From the NCBI GenBank assembly GCA_964564545.1, contig CAZMBP010000095.1, positions 62,001 through 126,000 of the forward strand: 64,000 nucleotides of DNA, written 5' to 3'. The notes below the pieces were generated by a model. The model worked only from the letters and a program-made list of their open reading frames with translations. It ran no database searches and was not told the origin of the DNA. The position numbers were made by a program, and so were the translations under genes. Below, one piece after another: positions 41,625-50,592 of this stretch (its first letter is position 1; each line of letters begins with the position of its first letter). The DNA is from CAJQQY01 sp964564545 (GTDB lineage: Bacteria; Bacteroidota; Bacteroidia; Chitinophagales; Saprospiraceae).

Positions 41625-44562
41625 GCTCAATTGCCATACATATTTCAGTTTGCGGTACGGAACTTTGTCACCACAACAACTCATTGATGCTGCAAAAGCT
41701 AATGATATCAAGACTTTGGTACTTACTGATGTCAACAATACCTCATGTAGTTATGAGTTTGTAACAAAATGCACACGTGAAGGGATTAAGCCAGTTTTAG
41801 GCATTGAATTCCATCGGAATCATCGATTGTTGTATGTTGGAATTGCAAAGAATAATGAAGGTTTTCGAGCGCTGAATTTGTTTTTGACCAATCATTCATT
41901 GGATGGGATTTCTTTACCTGATGTACCGCCAAAGATGGAAAATGTCTATTTTATTTACACCCATTTTTTCAAACAAATTCAAGAGTTTCGAGACTATGAA
42001 TATTTTGGAATTCGTCCGTCTCAAGTAAATCAATTATTCCGATCTGAGTTGAAAAAGCATATGGATAAATTAGTGATTTTCTCTCCAGTTACTTTTTTAA
42101 ATCAAGAGGGTTTCAACGTGCACAGATTGTTACGAGCAATTGATATGAACGTCATTCTGAGTAAACTCTCACCTGAATTTTGTGCTAAACGGGAAGAAGT
42201 TTTTTATAAAAAAAACGAACTCGAAACGATTTTCCAACAATACCCGCACGTAATTAAAAATACTCATAAAATACTAGATTCTTGTTCCATCGAATTTAGA
42301 AGTGGGTTACATAACAATAAACGCACGTTTACAGGAAGTAAGTCAAGTGATTTTAAGTTGTTGACAAAACTGGCGTTGAATGGTTGCAAAAAGCGCTATG
42401 GCACTCGTCACAAAAAAGCAGAAGAACGAGTCCGTCGAGAACTCAAAGTTATCGAACGTTTAGATTTTTGTAAATACTTTTTGATCACTTGGGATATAGT
42501 TCGTTATGCGCATACCTCTGGTTATCATCATGTGGGGCGGGGGAGTGGCGCCAATTCTATTGTTGCCTTTTGTCTATGGATTACCGATGTAGACCCCTTA
42601 GAATTAGATTTGTATTTTGAGCGATTTATCAATCCTTATCGAACTTCGCCGCCTGATTTTGATATTGATTTTTCATGGGATGAACGAGATGATGTGACGG
42701 ATTATATTTTCAAAAGGTATGGTCGAGAGCATGTGGCATTGCTGGCGACGTACAGCACTTTTAAAGGAAAAAGTATTGTTCGGGAATTGGGGAAAGTATT
42801 TGGTTTGCCAAAAGATGAAATTGATAATTTGATAAAAAGACCGGAAGATATTGCGAAACATCACAAGTATGCTCACCTCATTTTTAAGTATGGAAAAAAA
42901 ATAAAAGGCTTCCCCAATCATCTTTCCATCCATGCAGGAGGAGTAATTATCACGGAAAAACCGATTCATTATTTTACCGCTTTGCAGATGATGCCGAAGG
43001 GTTTTCCGATCACACATTTCGATATGTATCATGCAGAGGATTTTGGTTTTCATAAGTTTGATGTGCTGAGTCAACGAGGTTTGGGACACATCAAAGACGC
43101 AGTAGATTTGGTTAAAAGAAATCAAGGACGAGCAGTTGATATTCACGAAGTCGACAAAATAATGAATGATGAAAAAGTAAAAACTCAACTTCGTTCAGGA
43201 CATTGCATCGGCTGCTTTTATATTGAAAGTCCTGCGATGCGAGGACTGTTGACCAAGTTGCATTGCGATAATTATAAACACCTCGTGGCAGCGTCTTCGA
43301 TCATTCGTCCGGGAGTGGCGCAGAGTGGAATGATGCGAGAATATATTAAACGATTCCATGCGCCGCACTCCTTTGAATACTTGCATCCTGTTTTTGAAAA
43401 GAACCTTTCGGAGACTTTTGGTGTGATGGTTTACCAAGAAGATACGATGAAAATTGTGCATCATTTTGCAGGGTTAGATATGGATGAAAGTGATGTCTTG
43501 CGCCGCATCATGACGGGCAAAAAATACAAAGGTGATACCTTCGAAAAATTGCGAAAAAAATACCTCGTCAATTGCAAAGCAAGAGGTTATTCCGATGAAT
43601 TGACTAAAGAAGTTTGGCGACAAATTGAAAGCTTTTCAGGTTACTCATTTTGCAAAGCACACTCGGCAAGTTTTGCGGTGGAGAGTTTTCAGAGTTTATA
43701 TTTGAAAGCATATTTTCCTTTAGAATTTATGGTAGCGGTGATTAATAATTTTGGTGGATTTTACTCGACGGAATATTATTTTCATGAAGCTAAAATGTGC
43801 GGAGCGACTTTGCATGCGCCTTGTGTAAATCATAGTTTTTATTTAACAACTATCTGTGAATCAGATATTTATACAGGTTTTATTCATTTAAAAAGTTTTG
43901 AAAATAAAGTGGCTCGACGAATAGTTTATGAAAGGAATGTGGATGGTGAGTTTAAAAATTTAGAAGATTTTATCAATCGAGTTAACATCACCGCAGACCA
44001 ATTGGAGTTGCTGATTCGCATTGGTGCATTTCGATTTACGGGGATGAATAAGTATGAATTGATGTGGGAAAAAAATGCGGTTTTTAATCCGAAAAATAAA
44101 TTCGAAACGACTGGTTTTTTATTTACAGATACTTCCGAACATTATGTTTTGCCGAAGTTGGTAGAAGGAGATTTTGATCAAGCATTTGATGAAATTGAAC
44201 TGCTTGGGTTTCCGTTGTGCTCGCCATTTGAGTTGCTCAAAGATGCGATTCCAGAAGGGACTTTTTTATCAAAAAAACTATCTCATTTTTCTAATAAAAA
44301 AATAAAAATGGTGGGCTATTATGTTTGTAGAAAACCGGTACGAACATCAAATGGGAAGTTGATGAGTTTTGGAACTTGGTTAGATCAAGAAGGGAATTTT
44401 TTTGATACAGTACATTTTCCTCCTTCGTTGCAGCGGTCGCCATTTCGAGGAAAAGGGATTTATTTAATTTACGGAAAGGTAGTGTTAGATTTTGATTTTC
44501 CGAGTGTGGAAGTGGAACGAATGGAGCGGTTGGCTTGGCGAGGAGATGAGCGGTTTGGGTGA
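41623..44562 (+). CDS. dnaE: DNA polymerase III alpha subunit, short DnaE-type (dinB-linked)
   Basis: 979 aa, shorter than replicative DnaE (~1160+). It begins LNCHTYFSLRYGTLSPQQL, a PHP domain of the kind found in the DnaE partners of DinB in Bacteroidota. The polymerase active site includes GRGSGANSIVAFCL and PPDFDIDFSWDERDDV (D345, D347, D349); later blocks are HAGGVIITE, FDMYHAEDFGFHKFDVL, YQEDTMKIVHHFAG, and FCKAHSASFAVESFQSLYLK. A C-terminal OB-like region is present (IKMVGYYVCRKPV), but the long tau-binding tail is not. Together with dinB it resembles a damage-tolerance (mutasome-like) cassette. Its 3' end is partly duplicated further along. Confidence 0.9.
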   Translation: MLNCHTYFSLRYGTLSPQQLIDAAKANDIKTLVLTDVNNTSCSYEFVTKCTREGIKPVLGIEFHRNHRLLYVGIAKNNEGFRALNLFLTNHSLDGISLPDVPPKMENVYFIYTHFFKQIQEFRDYEYFGIRPSQVNQLFRSELKKHMDKLVIFSPVTFLNQEGFNVHRLLRAIDMNVILSKLSPEFCAKREEVFYKKNELETIFQQYPHVIKNTHKILDSCSIEFRSGLHNNKRTFTGSKSSDFKLLTKLALNGCKKRYGTRHKKAEERVRRELKVIERLDFCKYFLITWDIVRYAHTSGYHHVGRGSGANSIVAFCLWITDVDPLELDLYFERFINPYRTSPPDFDIDFSWDERDDVTDYIFKRYGREHVALLATYSTFKGKSIVRELGKVFGLPKDEIDNLIKRPEDIAKHHKYAHLIFKYGKKIKGFPNHLSIHAGGVIITEKPIHYFTALQMMPKGFPITHFDMYHAEDFGFHKFDVLSQRGLGHIKDAVDLVKRNQGRAVDIHEVDKIMNDEKVKTQLRSGHCIGCFYIESPAMRGLLTKLHCDNYKHLVAASSIIRPGVAQSGMMREYIKRFHAPHSFEYLHPVFEKNLSETFGVMVYQEDTMKIVHHFAGLDMDESDVLRRIMTGKKYKGDTFEKLRKKYLVNCKARGYSDELTKEVWRQIESFSGYSFCKAHSASFAVESFQSLYLKAYFPLEFMVAVINNFGGFYSTEYYFHEAKMCGATLHAPCVNHSFYLTTICESDIYTGFIHLKSFENKVARRIVYERNVDGEFKNLEDFINRVNITADQLELLIRIGAFRFTGMNKYELMWEKNAVFNPKNKFETTGFLFTDTSEHYVLPKLVEGDFDQAFDEIELLGFPLCSPFELLKDAIPEGTFLSKKLSHFSNKKIKMVGYYVCRKPVRTSNGKLMSFGTWLDQEGNFFDTVHFPPSLQRSPFRGKGIYLIYGKVVLDFDFPSVEVERMERLAWRGDERFG

Positions 44563-44608
44563 TATTTATTGAATGATTTGACTAAGGTTGCGATAATATT
44601 CTTTTATG

Positions 44609-44791
44609 TCATTTCATTTCTTCTTGATTCCTTTTTTTACGCATACCTAAAATTAAAAATAACCTATCAACAACAATAAATACAGTCGCTAACGAACCAA
44701 ACGTATCTTTCAAAGTACTGGGAACAGCTAAGGCGATAATTATTATCCCCATCAAAATGAATTTCCAATAATTTTCTAATTGATTTTTCAT
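44609..44791 (-). CDS. Hypothetical 60-aa membrane protein
   Basis: From ATG 44791: MKNQLENYWKFILMGIIIIA, then a second hydrophobic part VFIVVDRLFLILGM and a basic tail KKRNQEEMK. Two membrane helices. The frame can be extended upstream to 44857, but the shorter start gives a compact protein. Unknown family. Confidence 0.55.
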   Translation of the reverse strand: MKNQLENYWKFILMGIIIIALAVPSTLKDTFGSLATVFIVVDRLFLILGMRKKRNQEEMK

Positions 44792-44883
44792 GTGACCATT
44801 TTTTATGTTTGTAAATGTATTGTTATATTTTAAGTGTAAAAATAGAGCAAAGAGCATGATCGATAAAAAATTAAAAATAATCT

Positions 44884-45237
44884 CTATTGATATTTTAATA
44901 ATTTCGCTTCATAAACTTTTTTATGTTCAAAATTTGTAGGGTCGCTAGTCATTTTTTCTGAATAAAACCCAATAAAAAGAATAGCGTCAGCTCCTACTGC
45001 TTTTGCTTTTTTTACCATCGCATTTTTTACACTTTCCGCATCATCCAATTCAAAATCTTCCGCTTCATTTTTCATTACCCCCATGACTTTATATTCTTTC
45101 TGAATATCTTGTTCATCAAAAAATATGTCAACCTCTTGGGTTGGTGAATAAGTATCACCTAGATAATTAATTCGAGGAGAACACGAAGAAATGGAAAGGA
45201 GAAAAAGAATTGTAGATAGTTTGAATAAATTTTTCAT
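44884..45237 (-). CDS. Small lipoprotein, YbjQ/DUF4156-like pattern
   Basis: 117 aa. Signal NLFKLSTILFLLSISSC with the lipid cysteine at 19. The mature part has EVDIFFDEQDIQKEYKVMGV, AMVKKAKAVGADAILFIG and a tyrosine-rich end. The 'VKKAKxxGADAIL' helix is shared by small heavy-metal-binding-like and DUF4156-type proteins, but no metal ligands are obvious. Function unknown; 48 bases from the redox-type gene upstream on the same strand. Confidence 0.65.
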   Translation of the reverse strand: MKNLFKLSTILFLLSISSCSPRINYLGDTYSPTQEVDIFFDEQDIQKEYKVMGVMKNEAEDFELDDAESVKNAMVKKAKAVGADAILFIGFYSEKMTSDPTNFEHKKVYEAKLLKYQ

Positions 45238-45285
45238 TAGAAAAGAATAAATTTAAAGGTTGAAAAATAAACTTTGCAGCTAGAA

Positions 45286-46125
45286 TTATGATTGAGCAAG
45301 AGTATTAATTATTTTCTCACAACCACCATTTCTAATGAATTCTGAATGCTCTTCAATCGTTTTAAAATCCTTTCCACAAATTTTATTACAAATCATTTCG
45401 GAATCAGTTACCTCCTTAAATGCATTTAATGTCTTTTTTACTTTAGGGTTAATTAAGAAAGGAGGAGTTTTTCCAGGATTATCTTTACACCAATTAAGTG
45501 TCTTCATCCATATCGCAGCACCTAATGCTCCGCAAGCATTTCCACTCAAACCAAGTCCACCAGCAAATCCCGCGACCATGGTCATCTCTTCATCGTTAGC
45601 ACCCATTCTTTTGACAACTTCTGAAGCACAACTTAAAGGCTTCTGCGTCAAATTAATTTGATCATCAGACAAACCTTCCATTGCTGATTGGACGGCTTCT
45701 GGAGCCCATTGTTCTGCAAGGTTAAAACAAAGGCTATTGTCCATACCTGTGAGCATAGTTTTTAAACCAAATCTTACTAAACCTAAAAAACTACTTAAAT
45801 CATAACCAGTAATTTCTCGGCAGTTAACAGTATTGGTTCGTTTCACAAAAGATTCTACAATGTGTTGAGTGGCAGTTACGGTTACTGCGATGGCTCGTTC
45901 GGGATCATTATGTCTGTGAAATGACTCGACTCCAATAGCCATTGCAGTTCCCCAAAGCATTCCACATTGATGTCCAGTATTCATAATTCCTCCTGCTAAT
46001 GGATCTAATGCACGTTCTTCTGTCTCTTTAGGATGCCCGAATTCACGATTTAATAAATGCCCAAATGTTTGGGAACATGTACCGCATTCTCTAAATACTT
46101 TTTTGGCGTCTTGGGTGATTTTCAT
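45286..46125 (-). CDS. Double C_GCAxxG_C_C family redox-type protein
   Basis: 279 aa with two copies of the C_GCAxxG_C_C module. Copy 1: ECGTCSQTFGHLLNREFG (C14, C17) then GIMNTGHQCGMLWGTAMAIG (C54). Copy 2: SCASEVVKRMGAND then GLGLSGNACGALGAAIW, ending with CNKICGKDF and NGGCEKI. Known members are usually single-domain, about 120-150 aa, and are thought to be redox-active or metal-bound. No signal peptide. The cysteine positions of the first copy are partly changed (CGTC instead of CSQ/GCA spacing). No partner enzyme is seen nearby. Confidence 0.75.
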   Translation of the reverse strand: MKITQDAKKVFRECGTCSQTFGHLLNREFGHPKETEERALDPLAGGIMNTGHQCGMLWGTAMAIGVESFHRHNDPERAIAVTVTATQHIVESFVKRTNTVNCREITGYDLSSFLGLVRFGLKTMLTGMDNSLCFNLAEQWAPEAVQSAMEGLSDDQINLTQKPLSCASEVVKRMGANDEEMTMVAGFAGGLGLSGNACGALGAAIWMKTLNWCKDNPGKTPPFLINPKVKKTLNAFKEVTDSEMICNKICGKDFKTIEEHSEFIRNGGCEKIINTLAQS

Positions 46126-46430
46126 TTTTCTTTTTTTAATTGAATCAGAATGATATTAGGGATTTTAATATCATTCTAATTTAGTTTCTAAAAAGATGTG
46201 ATAAAATGAGATTTGTCATTAAAAGGGATGATTTAGATCACTATGGGATTGAATGAAAACAGTAAGATTGAATTACGGGAAAGTAGTGTTAGATTTTGAT
46301 TTTCTGAGTGTACAAATGGGGAGGAAATGAGAGGTATGGGTAATGAAAAGATAGTTCTGCCAAAAAAATAAATTTGAATATGCTCATAGATAGTATTAAT
46401 GAATTTAGTATTATTGCAAAAAAATAAAAT
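46126..46430. other. Intergenic region with dnaE fragment
   Basis: 305 bases holding the decayed dnaE piece (46270-46343) and, at 46409-46416, TATTATTG, a one-mismatch -7 element 14 bases before the FG-GAP gene start. Confidence 0.5.
46270..46343 (+). pseudogene. Decayed fragment of the dnaE 3' end
   Basis: A stretch including AGTGTTAGATTTTGATTTT matches dnaE codons at 44479-44500 base for base (22 bases), with further matches either side (TACGG-AAA before, GAGTGT and GGAGG-ATGAG after) and a deletion of about 20 bases. The frame is not kept. It lies about 1.8 kb downstream of the intact 3' end. Confidence 0.7.
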
Positions 46431-49400
46431 ATGAAAAACACAAAATTATTTCTTCTCATTTTAATATTTCCCTTTCCAATTTTTTCTCAATTTAGTTCAG
46501 AAAATCCAGTAGTGGTTCAAAAAAATCCTGAATTTCTGCAAGCCATAGATATGGATAGTGATGGTGATAAGGATATACTATCTTATCATAATTCAACTGC
46601 TGATTTTCCATTAGGTTGGTATGAGAATGTAGGGCAAGGTGTATTTGGAAAATATAGGGGGTTTGATGAGAGTAACACTTCAGTTTATATTTCACATATG
46701 GAGGTTGCAGACATAGATGGAGATGGAATTGATGATTTAGTATATGGAAGTTCAAGTGTTTTTTGGAAAAAAGGACTAGGAAATAAAAAATTTGGCGAAG
46801 AGTTTCAGATAGCTAATGATGCTCAATCTGGACGAAAAATAATTGTTCAGGATTTTGATGATGATAATGATTTTGATGTTTTTTATTTCAATAATGATGA
46901 AGCACATTTATTAGTGAATGATGGTAGCGGAAATTTTATCAATCAAATTATCATTGATGATCCATTGAATTCTAGTAATATTATTGCGGGAGATTTGGAC
47001 GATGATGGCGATATTGACCTTATTAAAACTCAAGAGAATGTATTAGGATGGTATCAAAATGATGGTAATAGTTTTGATACTTTTGTAGAAATAGATACCA
47101 ATCAAGACAATGTGTATTTCATTTTTGTAGAAGATTTGAATCAAGATGGAAGTCTGGACATACTTACGATCGACATGGTATTTGGTTTGGGTTTTCGTTG
47201 GTATAAGAATGAAGATGGACTAGGAAGTTTTTCTTCACCGATAATTGTTGGATCAGGTACAACAGGTAAATTGTTATCCATAACCGATTATGATGGAGAT
47301 TCAGATTTAGATATTCTATATGATACTAATACTGGAGATGATGTAGCTTGGATTGAAAACTTAGGAGACTTTGAAAACTTCAATCCTTTAGAAACCGTCT
47401 TTTATGGAAATTTAGATGTTATAGACTCTAAAGCCATTGCTGATGATTTAGATGGAGATGGTTTAGTTGATCTTGTGTCAAGATTTAATAGTTATTCTAT
47501 TTATTGGCATAAAAAAGAGCCAGGACTAGGAGGATTTGAATCATCACATGTTATTCAAAACTATGTACAGGCGAGTTTTATTTCCACGGGAGATATAGAC
47601 GGTGATGGTGATACAGATATAGTGGCTAGTAGTAGTTATGGAAATTTATATTGGTTTAGAAATTTGGATGGATTAGGTACATATGATGGAGGAGTAAAAA
47701 TTCTCAATGATAATTCCTCATATGCAGGAGAGACACATATTGCAGATATCGATGGTGATGGTGATAATGATCTATTTGTAAAATGGGCTGGTGCTGGACA
47801 ATACTGGCATGAGAACTTAGATGGAAATGGCAATTTTGGAGACCCAATTCTTCTTGGAGTTGTAGGTTTAACTAATAACCAAATTTATGTAGATTTTGAT
47901 TCAGATGGAGATACAGATATTCTTTATAAGGAGCCAGGTACGGGTATTGTAAAATGGAAGGAAAATGCAAATGGAACATTTGATAATAATATAGAAGTCG
48001 CTGATCCAGTTGACGATAGTGTTTTGGGGATTTTCTATGAGGATCTAGATAATGACTTAGATAAAGATGTTATTTTATATTTAAGTCCTCCAAATGGAGG
48101 TCCTGATTTTGTAGGATGGTGTGAAAATATAAATAGTGCTTTCGAACCAATTGTCGAAATAGATGAAATTGGAGATGTACAAAAATTATTTGGGGTTGCA
48201 GACATGGATACAGATGGACTTAAAGATTTAGTATTTTATAAATCTTCCGAAAAAAAGATTTATTGGAGAAAACAAATAGCAGGAAGTTTATCTTTTGAAG
48301 ATGAAAGCTTAATAGCAGATCTTTCTTTTGGGTCATCGACTAATGGAAAAAATTTACATTATGTAGATGACATGGATGATGATGGAGATATGGATATAGT
48401 ATCAGCAACAGCAAGTTCAGCAGAAATATTCTATATCAGAAATGATATAGATTCATTTGCAATGCCTAATAATCTTGCCTCACCTTCGCTCAATTCATAT
48501 ACAGAGGTTGTTACTTCAGCCAATATAAATAATAATGGAGGGAAAGATGTTGTAGTAGGAGCATTGTTTAGTAACCAATTGGTTTGGTTTGATAATATTG
48601 CGAATAGTCTTCAGGCAAAAGGAACTACGTTTTATGATACGAATGAAAATGGGGTATTTGATAGTAATGAATATGGACTACATCAACAAAAAGTAACTGT
48701 TCAACCAAGTTCAGTTGCTACATGGTCGAATGATGTGGGGAATTATAATTTTTCTTTAGCTATAGGTAGTTATAATTTGACGTGTGAAACATCATCAGCT
48801 GATACATGGGCATTTACTACAGCTGAGAATGTGGCTATTGATATTGTAGATGAATCTGTTGTTCATAATTTTGGTCTAACTGCATTAACTGATATTTATC
48901 AAACTGAAATAGATTTGAGTTCTGGCCCAACTCGTTGTGGTTTTACTGTTCCATTTTGGATACATTATAATAATACCGGAAATAAAATTGCCAATGGAAC
49001 GATCACCCTTCAATTAGATACTTTGACTACCTATGTGACTGCAAGTCCATTACCAACCATAATTACAGACAGTACTTTAATTTGGGATGTAGAAAATTTA
49101 ATTCCTACCTATTCCAATCAAATAAATTTAGAGTTAGAAATAGCTGGAGTAGATTTTATAGGAGACACTATAGCACTTCAAAATATAATTGACCTGCAAA
49201 ATTTAGATGGGAATAATGTATATTCAGATACCACCAATTTTTTCTCAGAAATTAATTGTGCTTACGATCCGAATGATAAATTAGTAGAACCTAATTATTC
49301 TATTAATTTTGAAAATTATGCTTTGTTTGGAGAAACATTGGAGTATACTATTCGATTTCAAAATACAGGAACAGATACTGCTTTTACAGTTAGACTAGAA

Positions 49401-49973
49401 GATCAACTTGATCCAAATTTAGACTTGACAACTTTTGAAGTAATTGCTGCTAGCCATACATATGAAGTTTATATAACGGAAACTGGATTGGTTAATTTTC
49501 ACTTTAATAATATTTTATTGCCTGATGTGAATACGAATGAAATTCTTAGTCAAGGTTTTGTGAAGTATAGAATTAAACCATTAGTTGGCCTTTCAGAAAA
49601 TACAGTTATCGAAAATGTCGCTAATATTTATTTCGACTTTAATCCTCCAATTGAAACAAATACAGTTTCAAATATTTTAGTACAGGAATTACCAACGAGT
49701 AATGGAGAAATTATTTTTGTTCCAAAATTAGATTTCAATGTAATTCCAAATCCTTTTCAAGACAATTTTATGATAGATTTTGGAGAACCACTTGAAGATG
49801 ATTTGGATTTGGTAGTTAGAGATTTTTTAGGAAGAGTTTTGTTTCAAAAAATAATTACTAAAGGATCTTATCAATCTCAAATAAGAATTAATAATCTTAT
49901 TTCTGGATTGTATTATTTAGAATTGAAAGATGGAAAAACAATTGTGGGGATCCGAAAATTGGTTAAGCAATAA
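46431..49973 (+). CDS. Secreted FG-GAP/VCBS-repeat protein with SdrD-like and DUF7619-like domains and T9SS tail
   Basis: 1180 aa. Signal peptide FLLILIFPFPIFSQ. Residues ~25-735 hold about 14 FG-GAP/VCBS-type repeats with calcium-loop cores such as DMDSDGDKDIL, DIDGDGIDDLVYG, DLDDDGDIDLI, DFDSDGDTDIL, typical of seven-bladed propellers. Residues ~737-800 resemble an SdrD B-like domain (GTTFYDTNENGVFDSNEYGL). Residues ~930-1090 match the Bacteroidota 'DPNDKLVEP...YTIRFQNTGTDTAFTV...IYFDFNPPIETNTV' domain (DUF7619-like). The last ~80 residues (FNVIPNPFQDNFMIDF to LVKQ) are a T9SS type A sorting signal. Probably a surface adhesin or matrix protein; no catalytic site is visible. Confidence 0.88.
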   Translation: MKNTKLFLLILIFPFPIFSQFSSENPVVVQKNPEFLQAIDMDSDGDKDILSYHNSTADFPLGWYENVGQGVFGKYRGFDESNTSVYISHMEVADIDGDGIDDLVYGSSSVFWKKGLGNKKFGEEFQIANDAQSGRKIIVQDFDDDNDFDVFYFNNDEAHLLVNDGSGNFINQIIIDDPLNSSNIIAGDLDDDGDIDLIKTQENVLGWYQNDGNSFDTFVEIDTNQDNVYFIFVEDLNQDGSLDILTIDMVFGLGFRWYKNEDGLGSFSSPIIVGSGTTGKLLSITDYDGDSDLDILYDTNTGDDVAWIENLGDFENFNPLETVFYGNLDVIDSKAIADDLDGDGLVDLVSRFNSYSIYWHKKEPGLGGFESSHVIQNYVQASFISTGDIDGDGDTDIVASSSYGNLYWFRNLDGLGTYDGGVKILNDNSSYAGETHIADIDGDGDNDLFVKWAGAGQYWHENLDGNGNFGDPILLGVVGLTNNQIYVDFDSDGDTDILYKEPGTGIVKWKENANGTFDNNIEVADPVDDSVLGIFYEDLDNDLDKDVILYLSPPNGGPDFVGWCENINSAFEPIVEIDEIGDVQKLFGVADMDTDGLKDLVFYKSSEKKIYWRKQIAGSLSFEDESLIADLSFGSSTNGKNLHYVDDMDDDGDMDIVSATASSAEIFYIRNDIDSFAMPNNLASPSLNSYTEVVTSANINNNGGKDVVVGALFSNQLVWFDNIANSLQAKGTTFYDTNENGVFDSNEYGLHQQKVTVQPSSVATWSNDVGNYNFSLAIGSYNLTCETSSADTWAFTTAENVAIDIVDESVVHNFGLTALTDIYQTEIDLSSGPTRCGFTVPFWIHYNNTGNKIANGTITLQLDTLTTYVTASPLPTIITDSTLIWDVENLIPTYSNQINLELEIAGVDFIGDTIALQNIIDLQNLDGNNVYSDTTNFFSEINCAYDPNDKLVEPNYSINFENYALFGETLEYTIRFQNTGTDTAFTVRLEDQLDPNLDLTTFEVIAASHTYEVYITETGLVNFHFNNILLPDVNTNEILSQGFVKYRIKPLVGLSENTVIENVANIYFDFNPPIETNTVSNILVQELPTSNGEIIFVPKLDFNVIPNPFQDNFMIDFGEPLEDDLDLVVRDFLGRVLFQKIITKGSYQSQIRINNLISGLYYLELKDGKTIVGIRKLVKQ

Positions 49974-50029
49974 TCTAAGAGTTTTTAAAGTAAAATATTA
50001 AGTGTCGGATCGAAAATATGTATAAATGA

Positions 50030-50092
50030 AATTGATTTCCTGAGCGAGGGGAGGAGGAATAAGAGAGGTTGGCATGGTGGGCGAAGAGGGAA
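50030..50092 (+). pseudogene. Possible second decayed fragment of the dnaE 3' end
   Basis: TTGATTTCCTGAGCG and GAGAGGTTGGCATGG align with dnaE 44491-44545 (TTGATTTTCCGAGTG, GAGCGGTTGGCTTGG) in the same order with similar spacing, but with many changes and no open frame. Weaker than the 46270 fragment. Confidence 0.4.
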
Positions 50093-50115
50093 TTATTATT
50101 TGATTTAGAAAGTAG

Positions 50116-50161
50116 AAATCCTTGTTCTATATTTAAAAAATGAAATATAGAACAAGGATTT
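50116..50161. terminator. Perfect 19-bp hairpin between convergent genes
   Basis: AAATCCTTGTTCTATATTT (50116-50134) pairs exactly with 50143-50161, around an 8-base loop. Probable bidirectional terminator for the FG-GAP gene and the coiled-coil gene. Confidence 0.75.
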
Positions 50162-50187
50162 AAGAAATATGATTTGGGAAAATAATG

Positions 50188-50538
50188 CTAGCCCAAATAT
50201 TTCTTTTTCAAAGCAGCCAACTCTTCCTCCAAAGCAGTTTTAACTTCTTTCTCTGCCATGTAATTAGTTTCAGCTGTGGCAACTCTCGAACGCAAAGTAG
50301 CTTTATCAGATTCTAACGTTTGGACTTCGTAAGTCTTAGTATTAAGATCAGATTTCAAATCTAAAATTTTAGTATTGAGTCCTGCAACTTTAGCTTCCAA
50401 ATCTGAAATTTGTGATCTAAGTGGATTTCCTTTTGCGAGATTCCAATACCAAGAACCTAAAAGCCAAGAAATAATGAGTAGTGGTAACATCCACCAACTG
50501 CAAATTGAAAAGAAGCTATCTAAAATTGAAAGTAACAT
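50188..50538 (-). CDS. Membrane-anchored coiled-coil protein paired with OmpA
   Basis: 116 aa. One membrane segment with a Trp-rich motif (SWWMLPLLIISWLLGSWYW, ~13-31) is followed by a long coiled coil (LRSQISDLEAKVAGLNTKIL, LNTKTYEVQTLESDKATLRS, KTALEEELAALKKKYLG). It lies 54 bases downstream of the OmpA-like gene on the same strand. The 'WWMLPLL...LGxxxW' motif occurs in other Bacteroidota proteins next to OmpA proteins. Probably a periplasmic stalk or an assembly partner (inference). Confidence 0.7.
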   Translation of the reverse strand: MLLSILDSFFSICSWWMLPLLIISWLLGSWYWNLAKGNPLRSQISDLEAKVAGLNTKILDLKSDLNTKTYEVQTLESDKATLRSRVATAETNYMAEKEVKTALEEELAALKKKYLG

Positions 50539-50592
50539 ATGTTGTTTGTTTAATGATTTTTAAATTTTGTTTGAATAAAAATATTCACCTAA

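Noticed and set aside
42673..43188. 171-aa leftward frame inside dnaE
   Set aside because: Antisense shadow of the conserved polymerase domain; composition rich in Phe/Ile as expected from the opposite strand.
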